64,000 nucleotides of DNA, taken from Cinnamomum chago (taxonomy: Eukaryota; Streptophyta; Magnoliopsida; Laurales; Lauraceae). Under the pieces are notes generated by a model. That model did no database searches. It was not told the DNA's origin and saw only the letters and a list, made by a program, of their open reading frames with translations. Below are positions 1 to 9,943 of this stretch, piece after piece; position 1 is the first letter of the stretch, and every line of letters starts with the position of its first letter. A program made the position numbers and the translations under genes. Location: assembly GCA_038049695.1 (NCBI GenBank), contig CP142452.1, forward strand, positions 68,825,501-68,889,500. Reading direction: 5' to 3'.

Positions 1-915
1 ATAGCAGTTAAAAGTCACAACGAGAATCAATATAAAACTATATCATATGAAATCATGGTGAAGGAATCTTACTTTCCTTCCTTCCCTATCTTTTGAATGA
101 TAATTTAATGTCCAAGTTTCTTAGAAAAGTCTGTCCACACACCTAAAATCAAGTAAACATATACAAGGATATAAGCGAGTTGGGATCTGCATTTTACAGC
201 TGATTCTGTAAAAGCAAGAGCATTCGCATATATTTGCATGATGTCTTCAAACTCCTCTTCAAAACTTAACACATAACATGAGAAGCTTTATATAAAACAA
301 TTTCCATCAAGAGTCTGCAGCTGAATCAAGCCAAGAACCTGAAGATGTTAGGCTCGTCTTTGTCCCTTTCCAGATAATCCATGCTGATCAGTCGTTCTAT
401 ATATATATATGCTTCTTAGTTGCCTTGAAATCAGGCTGCTCATACAAATTAAAGCATCATGGAACAACTAATGAGTTAACAAGAGCGGAAATTTATGCGT
501 GGTCCATGCAATCTTTTAAGAATGTATTTGTTGGAATAAAATGAGTGCCTTATATCATTTGTAGGGGAAAATTCATACCATAGCCGATGGGTGCCTTTAA
601 TTCAGGGTGGTCTTGGTTTTTTAGGGCATTTGCATAGGAGAAAATTTCACCAGAAGGTTGAGCCAATCATATTAACAATTGGCATCATTAAAAGTCAAAC
701 TATGCAGAATAACTGATGGACAAAATATTTTGCATTTCCTTTAATCAAACAAATAGTGCCTTCATAGTTTGTGCAAGGCATTTGTGGCAAATCAATGTCC
801 ATTATTCTAGAAAAAGCAATACTTTCTTCTGTACATAATGGATATGATAGGTTTTGGAGATGAATGGAGAAATTTTTAAGGTTAAACTGAGTCTTTATCA
901 TTTTTTCATCGACAA
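1..915. other. Intergenic sequence, no gene recognised
   Basis: AT-rich sequence with no convincing open frame or splice pattern. A short minus-strand frame at 695-1006 overlaps the SINE below and looks like chance. The stretch next to 915 belongs to the LINE relic that received the SINE. Confidence 0.4.
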
Positions 916-929
916 GCTCTTTGATGATT

Positions 930-1118
930 AACCCCAAAGGGTAGCTCAGTTGGCGTAGGATCATGGTTTGCACCCGGAGGTTGTAGGTTCGAAACTGCAC
1001 TATCACACTGGGGCTACATGGGAGTTTACCCAGCTTCCTTTTGGGTTCGGAGGGATTAGTCTAGCCCAAAGGGTTGGAAACCCTTCGATAAAAAAAAAAA
1101 AGAAGAAGAAGGAAAAAG
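930..1118 (+). mobile_element. tRNA-derived SINE with perfect 14-bp target-site duplication
   Basis: The head contains a box-A-like GTAGCTCAGTTGG (about 941-953) and a box-B-like GGTTCGAAACT (about 986-996), the split RNA polymerase III promoter of a tRNA-derived SINE. The body ends in an A-rich tail (1090-1118). The 14-bp sequence GCTCTTTGATGATT occurs exactly at both borders, at 916-929 and 1119-1132, which proves a target-primed insertion. The host sequence is a LINE reverse-transcriptase relic that reads on after the SINE. The head resembles plant Au-type SINEs, but I assign no family. No protein is encoded. Confidence 0.88.
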
Positions 1119-1400
1119 GCTCTTTGATGATTGATTTGGGAAAGACTTATGATCATGTTGAGTGGAATTTTGTTGATTACATGTTAGGCAGGATGAGGTT
1201 GCTAACAAATAGAAAGCAAGAATTCATAACTCCATCTTCTTAGCTTCCTAGCCTTGATCAATGGATCTCCTACTCTCATCTATTCAAAGCATCGAGAGGT
1301 CTTCAAAAGAATGACCTTCCATCTCCATGCTTTTTTATTGTTGTAGCGGAAGTGATGGGTGCCCTTCTTTCTGAAGAACAAGTTGTTAGTAAATGGCATA
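1119..1400 (+). pseudogene. LINE reverse-transcriptase relic
   Basis: Translation shows the plant LINE RT motif IDLGKTYDHVEWNFVDYML just after the SINE. A second piece around 1265-1375, in shifted frames, resembles the usual LINE text SPTPIFKASRGL...IVVAEVMGALL. Stop codons and frameshifts break it. Plant L1-type LINEs normally encode endonuclease, RT and RNase H in one ORF2; only part of the RT palm is seen here. The upstream part lies left of 929, interrupted by the SINE. Confidence 0.7.
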
Positions 1401-2780
1401 ACAATTTATATCTACAACCCCCTCGAACGAAAAGTCTTTCAAATTCACAAATAGGGAAATAGACCAGATAAACAGAGGTGCTTTGATACCATGTTATTAA
1501 TTAGTAATACCAAAACTTGAGCTGTTAATGAATGTCATAAGAATTTATATCAATAGATGCAATCTTGATCAGCTTGGCAAAGTGGGAGGAAGATTCTACG
1601 TTCAGAAGAATATCGAGATGTTTTTAGTTAATATCGAGGTAGAAGATCAACCTCTCAGAGTATTTTAGGAGTGGGTACTCAATGTAGTCCATCCAACCCT
1701 TTGTCATAGGTTTATTTGCAGGTCAAGTCATCTTCTTATTTAGAATTTGAGTTTACCTAGTTATAATTTGTGGGATCTGGCCTTAGAAAAGTTGGAAAGG
1801 AAGTTACCTTTGTGGAAGAGGCAAGACCTGTCACTTGGAGATATGTTATCTAAATTAAAGTAGAGCTCACTAACCTAATAATGTTGAAAATGCCTCTAGT
1901 TGAGATGCTGATAGAGGTGGAGAGTTAAATCACATTCAAAGAAATTTCCTTTTGGAAGGACAGAGTGAGGGAAAAAAAAAATTACATCTTATGATGTGAA
2001 GCGATGTGATGAGATCTAGCTCACTAACCTAATAATATTATGATTTTTTTGCACCATATTCCATGTCCTATGAAATCATGGAATTTATCAATTTATGTAT
2101 CATACATTTTCTGCAACTCACGGGTAAATTGATCATTTTTAACGGAAGAAGAAAAATGATATTTTATCAACAATAAATACACATCTAACCACCATTTTTA
2201 GGTTATATAATTTAAATCTTTTTTAAAATGTTGCATAAAACTCATAATATTATGGGACAGTTGCGTAATATTATGAAATTTATTCGTTTTTATGACAGAA
2301 ATTGTCCCAACTTCCATGATATTATAGGATCTGGGGCAAAAAAGAGTTTTTTTTTTTTTTATAAGAGTAAAGTGACACTATTATATGACCTAATTTTTAA
2401 TCAAGATATTGGAAAAAATGATCTAACATATAAAGGGTAATATTCAGGTGGGAACTGTTCTCACATATTATGTGAGAATTCTTTTTATGGAGACTTATTG
2501 TGGGCCCCATTTGGGGATGGGACAAGGGGGGACGGAAAGATCTATATGAGACCACATTAAGTATCAAGTTTGACTCTAAACCCATGCCCCTAACCGCTTC
2601 ATACGTGACCCACAAGTTTAATAGCTTTATATTCAACCTTCGATCCAACGGTTAAGTCCATTCAGATGTGTGTTAGTCCTTAGGATTAGTGATTATAAGG
2701 GGGTTCCTTATTGGTTGTTAAATTTGAATATATTACTAGTTGGGTTTCGAAAAAAATTTCTCATATCACTTGAAAATTTC
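1400..2780. other. Degenerate intergenic DNA with a palindrome
   Basis: No gene recognised. The sequence is AT-rich with scattered stops in all frames. A near-perfect 21-bp palindrome, TTCTCACATA-T-TATGTGAGAA, sits at 2458-2478. It lies in a stretch (about 2440-2660) whose phrases, such as GATCCAACGG and GTGGGCCCC, recur in other MITE-like pieces of the window. That stretch is probably a diverged MITE, but clear ends were not found. Confidence 0.35.
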
Positions 2781-2785
2781 CCATG

Positions 2786-2792
2786 TATAAAA
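2786..2792 (+). promoter_or_regulatory. TATA box of the 190-aa protein gene
   Basis: TATAAAA in the context CATGTATAAAACCCCC lies about 140 bp before the start codon at 2933, with a purine-rich leader between. An ACACG pentanucleotide repeat (about 2894-2920) lies in the presumed 5' UTR. The placement is an inference from spacing. Confidence 0.5.
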
Positions 2793-2932
2793 CCCCCTTT
2801 TTTAGTTAGAGGAAAGAGGCCAGTGGGTAGAGGCCAAGCCAAACCAAGAGAGGAAAGTCGGCATCACCACCGCATCAGCGGTTCAAGTCCAACACCACAC
2901 GACACGACACGACACGACACGGGGTTGTAAAA

Positions 2933-4818
2933 ATGGGGAGAGGAAAAGAAGAAGAGAAGCTGACAGAGGATGAAAGAAGAGCGTTACGTGGGAGCCGATT
3001 CGCTCCTCTCCCTCCTCCCCCACCCTCTTCATCTCGCTTCCACCCCAGGTTCCTCTTTCAATCAATCGTTCACTATTTCTCTAGAGAAGGGTTTCTTTGC
3101 TTTCATCTCTTTCCACTACATGTACTCAATCTGTTTGATGATTTGCCATTTCTTCTCCTCTTCTCTTCTCTTCTCTATTTCTTTGCATTTTCTTTCTTTC
3201 TTTCTAGTATTGCACTTCAATTGTTTGATGATTTGCCGTTTCCGTAGCTGACTAACAACAACCCATGAATCAATTGCTGTTTTTATTGATCTTTCTTTAA
3301 TTTCTGGGTTGTTGATTATTTTTTTTGTGCGTTTGATTCGATCAGGTTGGCTCATCCTGGGGGTCCTCTGGCGACGAACAAAGCTGCAGCTTTGGCTAAA
3401 TTTCTTGAAAGGAAACTCCAGGAGCCTGGTGGATTGTCTTCTATCAATCCTGATCTGGTTGAACTCGCTGTGAAAAATGCCAAAGAAACGCTCAAAGCCT
3501 CAACTAGTATGCCCCATATTCCTCCCCTTTTCTCTCAACTCTCTATCTTTCTTCTTGCTGACTAGTTTGTTTTAGAGAAAAACTGTTTTGATTGATTGTA
3601 GACATGAAGTAGCGGCAGCAGCAACTACTACTACCACCCCAAATTCCCAATCATTAAGTAGATTGAATCACAAATTAATCACATTTTCTTAATAAAATCA
3701 AGTTTTCATACATTGGGGATGACATGATATGGATCTAAACTGAAAATTTTAGACAGTTGTGGGGGAGATCCAAAAGGTGATCTCCAATCCTACAGAGATG
3801 AACCCCTATCTTCTGATCATCTATGAATTCTCATAAAAAAAATATGGTATGGGTATGGGAGCTATTGGACCGCCTATGTGTCAGATTGCATGTGCCTCAT
3901 TAATAGTAGGAAGGGAAAATCAATATACCCCTTTATCCAACTACGCTTGCCCCAATCACTCATCATCCTTTCATAAGCCGCCTTCTTATCAATTTGGTAT
4001 GCATTTCAGGGTCCTTTTATTCTTTCAGTCTTCCACGCACTAGTCATCAATATGAAGCACTTCAAGACCATCTCTTCAACAAATGCTTGCTGGAGCATAT
4101 TTATTATTCTCTTGTCTGCAAGAGTCTTGGAAAGAGTTTTATAAGCACTTCTATAAGACTCGTAAGCTGAAAGAAAGTCTTGTTTTTGCAGCACGCTCGC
4201 ATTTGGATTTTTGGGACAAGAACTGTCGACTTCATGAACCTCTTGCTAGAATCAGTCCTTTTCCCGATGTTTCCTGAAAGATACACACATATATATACAC
4301 ACACACATATATGAGCAAGGCTTTTCTAAGCTCAAACTTAGGATAAGGTAAACTCAGGTGTATAGTGGGGCCCACTTGGGGACCCACATGAGAGGGGGGG
4401 GGGGATTTCAATGACTCCCGGATCTCCCTCTCTGCAAAAAATCAGCCCCAACCGTAATTTCTATCATCTCTATATGGGCCCAAAAGTTTAATGGTCAACA
4501 GTCTATTTGGATCGATACATAGTCGATCCAACGGTCTAGTAAATTTGGATCCAACCGAAAGCTGGTGGACATGTGCAATTTAGGAGGATCATGTGTTTGG
4601 TCCATTTGGATGGACCAAAGGTGTGCCCCACAAGCATGCGCTTACGAAATTTTATCCTAAGCTTGAGCTTAGAAGAGCCTTGTTATAGAGCATCTCTCAC
4701 CTTACTATAAGAGATAAGGTGGGGGCCCTCACATTTAAGTTGTTGGCATTGGATATGGATGTGAGGGCCTCCACCCCTATCTCTCATAGCAAAGTGAGAG
4801 CATCTCTCATAGGAGCAC

Positions 4819-4860
<42 letters not shown>

Positions 4861-6006
4861 GAAACTCATAACTCATCTTGTCCAGTGCACCTTTATCCCT
4901 CCAAATGATTTGCAGTCATCCTTAACAGGACAAAATTTGCAAACCATCTAATCCGGGCCCTGAACTTCTTTTCTAGAATGACTCAAAGAATATAACATTT
5001 TTGACCGATTTGAAAAAAAAGAATTTGACTATGCATTTTGGTCACACCAGGGGTCAATGACTTCTGAACTTCATCCTTTAATTTGCCAATTGATCACTCC
5101 AATACCATTGACTGCTGAATCTTCTGTCCTCTCCTTATGGAAATGTGTTTCCTTGGGGTGGAAACTAATGTTTTTTGTTTTCTTTCCTTTGTTTTACTTT
5201 TTCTTTCTAGATAAAGTTAGTTACTGTTAAAAAATAAATAAATTAGTTGCTGTTCAACATTAAATTAAAAAAATCAAATGAACAGAAGTTACAATCGAGA
5301 TACTGCAATTTAGAGTTTTTTTGTTGCTCGTGTAGCTTTCACTGGTTGTAGTTTTTACGTTGAGTGGCAAATCATTACATGAGATGTATGTTGGGATTGC
5401 AAACCACATGGAAAGTATGTTCCTAACATTCGTTTGTTGCAGGTGGAAGTTCAAATTTGGGAAGAACTGTTCGACATGTCAACTCTTTTGTTGACTCCAG
5501 CAAGGTTCTTTCGTCAATGTTGCTATAAAATTCTTGGGAGTAATCACGGATTTTTCAGTTTTTTGAGGGGTTTTTAAATTGCAGGATTCTGGTGAAGATG
5601 AAGAAAACCAAAGCAAAGCTAAAGAAACTAAGTTGAAGAAATCTAAAAAGAAGAAAAACAAAAGAAAGAAGGTGAGCTTATTTAGCATTATTGGTTTCTT
5701 CTTTTCTTTAAAGCATGGATTTTTCAGTTCTTTGATGGGTGTTAAAATTTAAAATTGCAGGACTCTGGTGAAGATGAAGAAAACCGAAGCAAAGATAAAG
5801 AAATTAAGTTGAAGAAATCTAAGAAGAAGAATAACAAGATGAATAAGGTGAACTTTTTTGGCATTATGGTTTTTTTTTTTTTGAAGCTTTCTTCAAGTTC
5901 TTTTCCTTTATCACAGCTGTCTGGTTCACATTCTTTTGCATTGCAGACAATACCAAGTGGAGAGACCATCAAACCTTCAAAGCACAAAAAGAAATTCAAA
6001 TCATGA
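2933..6006 (+). CDS. Six-exon gene for a 190-aa lysine-rich conserved plant protein, function unknown
   Basis: Coding exons are 2933-3048, 3346-3506, 5443-5504, 5585-5671, 5761-5847 and 5947-6006. All introns are GT-AG, and the phases join to 573 nt with no internal stop. The N-terminus (MGRGKEEEKLTEDERRALRG) is followed by a proline/serine run, then an alanine/leucine-rich segment (LAHPGGPLATNKAAALAKFL) that looks like the conserved core. After a short STSGSSNLGRTVRHVNSF linker come two near-identical acidic-then-basic blocks (DSGEDEEN... and KLKKSKKK...), each from its own exon, and a basic end HKKKFKS. The lysine clusters suggest nuclear or nucleolar location (inference). I recognise it as a plant unknown protein but can name no function. 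The start at 2933 is favoured because the frame opens into the conserved segment and a TATA box lies upstream. Intron 2 (1.9 kb) holds two MITEs. Confidence 0.82.
4316..4682. mobile_element. MITE with about 34-bp terminal inverted repeats, in intron 2
   Basis: The left end CAAGGCTTTTCTAAGCTCAA and the reverse complement of the right end, CAAGGCTCTTCTAAGCTCAA, match over about 34 bp (both continue CTTAGGATAA). The flanks TATATGAG (4308-4315) and TTATAGAG (4683-4690) are an imperfect 8-bp duplication, compatible with the hAT superfamily. No coding capacity. Confidence 0.72.
4688..4812. mobile_element. Short palindromic MITE next to the previous one
   Basis: The segment is almost entirely an inverted repeat. 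The left arm GAGCATCTCTCACCTTACTA... and the right arm read in reverse, GAGATGCTCTCACTTTGCTA..., both lead to GGCCCTCACAT. The arms are about 48 bp and the loop about 30 bp. It touches the right end of the 367-bp MITE, so either it inserted at that edge or the two form a composite. The element class is not determined. Confidence 0.6.
4823..4856. repeat. (AT)n microsatellite
   Basis: Uninterrupted AT dinucleotide run in intron 2 of the 190-aa protein gene, just right of the palindromic MITE. Confidence 0.9.
5533..5847 (+). repeat. Tandem exon duplication inside the 190-aa protein gene
   Basis: Exon 4 (5585-5671) and exon 5 (5761-5847) are each 87 nt and encode DSGEDEEN(Q/R)SK(A/D)KE followed by a lysine-rich run. 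The intron sequence before each exon is also duplicated: GGATTTTTCAGTT then TTGAKGGGTGTT/TTTTTAAATTGCAG. The repeat period is about 176 bp. It is a local segmental duplication of one exon with its acceptor, in phase 0 at both ends, so the frame is preserved. Confidence 0.88.
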
Positions 6007-6809
6007 TGTGGTTATTTTTAACCTGGGATTCTCAACAAATTGATTGTTATTTTGAACATTCTGAAGAAAGAATGGAACCAAATACAAAGCCAGATCACAA
6101 GAAAGGAAAATAAATCATTCTGGTGAATTGAAAGGGTTTGATTTGGGAAGGTGCGCAGCTATGAGAGGTTCCTGGAAAAACCACTGCACAAGATAAAGCG
6201 ATGTGCATATATGTGATTTGGGTGTTCATGGCTGACCAGCTACTGTGTTTATTCCATTCAAAATTTGTTTGTGTTTTCAGTTCCTGCTGGACAGGTAAGC
6301 TATTTAACAAAGATAAAACAAAATTTAGAGATCTTACTTCTTATTTTGGTATAGTATTATTGTTGTTCTTGTGTTTTTGGTTTTTATGAAAAAAAAAAAA
6401 AAAAAAGAAGAAGAATCTCCTTAAAACCAAATAAAACGACGGAGGACCCAAACTCTTCAAAACGACAGGAGAGGACCTACCGCCAAATTTTATTTTTTTT
6501 TGTTATTATTATTTTGACCTTTTACACTTAATTCTACATCAGGAATATCAGATATTCCTTGATATCATGGAACGAGGGTAAAAAGTTAAATTTTAAAATT
6601 TAAAATTTTGGTGGGAGGTCATTTCCTATTGTTTTGAAGAGTTCGAGGATCCATCGGTTTTATTTTATTTTAACAAAAAAATCCCTTTTTTTCTTTTTTG
6701 GTTAACACTAACAGAGCAAAGGATTATATTAAAAGGAGACAATATACAGCCCTTATGTCCCAAAGGCCCACAGTTTTGCAAAAAACTTAACAGCACTTGA
6801 GAAACCCAG
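6007..6809. other. 3' UTR and intergenic region downstream of the 190-aa protein gene
   Basis: The first few hundred bases follow the stop codon at 6004-6006. AAATAAA-type sequence (about 6106-6113) could serve polyadenylation. A 17-A run at about 6388-6405 may be a retroposon tail. An inverted pair around 6430-6660 (CGGAGGACCCAAACTCTTCAAAA and its diverged reverse near 6630-6655) suggests another small MITE. No gene seen. Confidence 0.4.
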
Positions 6810-7125
6810 GGGCCTATTTGGATAAATGAGGAGTGGAGCAAAATGAAGTGGATTTCACATATGAAGTGGAGTGAAGAGAAGTAGATTAAAAGTAAAGTAG
6901 AGTACTTCACTTCACTCTATTTGGATGCTTAGTTTGAAGTAGAATCCACTTTTACTCAAGGAAATTGAAGTATTTTGAGTTAAAGTGAAATATAATTCAT
7001 GTGGCTCATAACATTACTTCATCTATTGGGCCATACTCATCCAAACATGGTAGAGTTGAAATTTTAGACTGTTAGAGCCCATTTAACTTAACTCTATTCT
7101 ATTTTTTGGCTATCCAAACAGGCCC
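6810..7125. mobile_element. hAT-like MITE with GGGCCTRTTTGGATA terminal repeats
   Basis: The left end GGGCCTATTTGGATA and the reverse complement of the right end GGGCCTGTTTGGATA match. The interior is non-coding and rich in GTAGAGTGAAGTG-like purine tracts. This end type is common among plant MITEs. A clean 8-bp duplication is not visible: the flanks AAACCCAG and AAGGGTTT are instead roughly inverse to each other, so the true ends may lie a few bases further out. Confidence 0.68.
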
Positions 7126-7144
7126 AAGGGTTTCTACCATACCG

Positions 7145-7728
7145 TTAAAAAACAAAAGACTGCATGCAAGAATTACAGTAGCTGAAGGATTTGGCTATGC
7201 ATATTCCCCTGGACACAAACTGAGAGGTTGAAGGACCAGCCATGGGGTTGTCCATAAACCTCTCTGGAGCTTCCTGCAGATCTTGCTGGAAGTAGAAAGC
7301 CTTGTTTGGCATGTCTAGTGTAGCTTTCTGCTCTACTCTGCTCCTGTTGGCAACTTCTTCTCGTATAAAAGGAGGAAGATAGGACCTAAAGACTGTTGGC
7401 TGTACTCTTGCAATACTTAATGTTACAGTGGTCAAAACCAGAAAGAATATCCCTAGTCTTTTTCCACAACACCATAAACTCCCTAGGAAGGATGATTTCT
7501 GGATGGAGGTGATTAGAATCAGTGGCTACCCTTCGATTTGAAGCTTTGATACACCCATGTCCTGGCATACTTACAAGTTCGCGTGAAAGGATTGAGCGAC
7601 CCATCAAAGTTTAGCTTTAGCCAGCCCAAGTGAGGGGGATGCTGCCAATCAGTAGAGGTCCCTGGGCTTGAGCCTGACACAGTATGCAGATTGGTGTAGT
7701 GTTTACCAGAGTCTAAAACAAGTTTCAA
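7145..7728 (-). pseudogene. LINE RNase H-domain relic
   Basis: On the minus strand a frame contains HLGWLKLNFDGSLNPFT, the typical start of the RNase H domain of plant LINEs (W-K-x-N-x-D-G). A shifted frame then has DHCNIKYCKSTANSLARV, resembling the C-terminal RNase H motif with its conserved REANxxAD-like text. The pieces lie in two or three frames with stops, so the domain is dead. No RT was found on its 5' side. Confidence 0.6.
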
Positions 7729-8308
7729 TCCTCAATGCTAGAGGTTAAGAAATCTAAATGCTCATTGCTGAATGCTTTTGATAATAATTGCATTCTTGAT
7801 GCTCAGTGGTGTTTTGTGCTATGAAATTGTTTTATCTGCTTTGTTAGCTGCATGCAGGGGCTTTCCTTCTGCAGATGTGTGAGGTTTTAAGCTGTGTTTT
7901 GGATGGGGATTTATGCCAAATCTAAAAACTACTTGGTTGGAACTTAGTATGTAATTAAACCATACCAATCTGATGCAGTCCCAATATGAATTTAGGAGCT
8001 GCAATCCAAGATCTAATTGCTGTCCTCCTTTTTACAGGATTCAGTAACTAGGTATAAAATTTGAACACTATTAAAGAGGAGAAATTGGCTGGGAAACAGC
8101 AATCAGCGCTTAACAAATACAGCAATCCTCTACAAACAGAAGAATCCAACCCATGGAAAGGCTGAATTTTCCAGCTACCTGACCGTGCTTACAACCATCT
8201 TTTTGCTGAGCTCCACGAGTGCACAAGAGAGAGGAATCCCCAATATAGAAAGAAAATTTGTTTTGTGTTTTTGTGCAACCCCTTTTTCATCTGTTTGACA
8301 CATTTTAC

Positions 8309-8424
8309 TTGCACAAGAGATAAAAAAATAAATTGATTTTCCTCAATAGAGCCGATTTCAATTTTACTTGCACAAGAGATAAAAAATAAATTTGATTTTC
8401 CTCGATAGAGCCGATTTCAATTTT
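8309..8424. repeat. Two-copy tandem repeat of about 63 bp
   Basis: The unit running from TTGCACAAGAGATAAAAAA through GATTTTCCTC and ATAGAGCCGATTTCAATTTT occurs twice in a row with few differences. Non-coding. Confidence 0.8.
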
Positions 8425-9805
8425 CCTATGTAAGGGATAAGAATACAGGATTCCTCTCTTGTGGAAATGAAAATTTGCGGAGAGGTGCACGAGGTGAGGA
8501 ACAGAGGATATGAGGTGGAGGGAAGAAATAAAATGAAAATATAAATGAAACCTGACTTTCCTAGGTATTGAATTACTAGGGTGATGATGGTTGGTTATTC
8601 ATTTCCTATCTTTTCTTGATTCAATTTTCATTAAACGGGAAGATTATTTGATAGCATTTTTGGATATTCATCTTTGGTCTTCATTTTAAATTATCCCTAT
8701 TCTTATGTATTCAATTCTTATTCTTATGTATTTTAATGCAAACAAACAGGCCCTCTGTGAATTTCAATTTAGATGAATTGTTTCATGGGATGGTCTTGAT
8801 TGGGTGGTGAAGCTGTAAATGTGTTGAATTTGCAGGAAACCCCCTTCTCTGGATAATTTCAACAAAATAGTTCCTACCAGTCCAATTATCAAAATAAATC
8901 TGTACAGGACCCACACAGTCATCATAAACCACCTTCAACCAAAGGATCTTTTTCAGATCTTCACAATCTAGATACATGGTCAAACTTGCCTACAAAGTTG
9001 CTAGACCAATCCCTGGTCCCATAAAATACCCTTGGCCATTGCAAGTCAAGCACTGAGAACTGCTCCTCACAAGAAGCTTTCATACATCATGCCTGTCTGC
9101 CATTGATTTGTACACCCACAAAGGAGAAGCTGCCAATCAAAGGGTCCTGCTTTAATAGCCTTGTAGAGGCTTGCACTCAGGCTAGTGTTTTAGCCTAACA
9201 AGATCAATGGATATGATTTGATCTGCATAACTTGAAATACTTGCATTTCTATAGGCTGTTACATGTAGCTGTACAGTTAGTGACATCCACAGTAGCAAAT
9301 AATTAAAAGTTTGCGTAAAACTGTACAGAGTAACCAAGTACAACGGACCCAATTGGAAGCATAACTGCCAATGGGGTTTATGTAGCTGTTGTGTCCCAAA
9401 TTGCAGCAACTAAGAAGCCATTCTTCCCTCGGAGGCGCCAAAAATGGCAGCTCCAAGGAAATAAACTTACCAACTTGGGCATAAGGGTCGGTTTCACCGT
9501 CTTCGTAAATTCTAGGGAGCATTTGAATTTCTTCCAAGAAGAGAGAATTAGTCAGTTTGAGGCCTAAGGCACCAAGTGCAGGTTCTGCCACCCATACATA
9601 CACTCGAATCTTTTAAAGCCTTTGAAATTATAGTTCTGGATTTCATAGATGCTACATTATTAATGTTTATATCATAAACATCATAATAATTAATAACCCT
9701 TCAGATGGGCATTTTAGTTTAGACAAGGGATATTTACATTAAACCGAATAAAATAAAAAGATGCACAGCTGCAATTTCTCTCGCCGTAACTTTATCCTCC
9801 CTCCT

Positions 9806-9809
<4 letters not shown>

Positions 9810-9842
<33 letters not shown>
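9810..9842. repeat. (AT)n microsatellite
   Basis: AT dinucleotide run about 100 bp beyond the stop codon of the SPATA20-like gene, probably in or just past its 3' UTR. Confidence 0.9.
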
Positions 9843-9844
<2 letters not shown>

Positions 9845-9943
9845 CACAACTGAAATATTTGTTGGGATATATTTAAGAGAGCAAACTGAGCTTTTCAATT
9901 TCTTTGGATTCACAATTCACGCACCTCTCACCGTTCTCCTTGA

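Larger units (their letters stand above)
7729..9943. other. Intergenic DNA downstream of the SPATA20-like gene
   Basis: Apart from the 63-bp tandem repeat, minus-strand frames at 8783-8983 and 9277-9603 carry faint LINE RNase H-like text (GLKLTNSLFLEEIQM), too weak to call. An (AT)n run lies at 9810-9842. The 3' UTR of the minus-strand gene should occupy the bases just below 9944. Confidence 0.35.

Noticed and set aside
941-1010. tRNA gene
   Set aside because: Boxes A and B are present, but the cloverleaf is not, and the A tail with 14-bp duplications shows a SINE.
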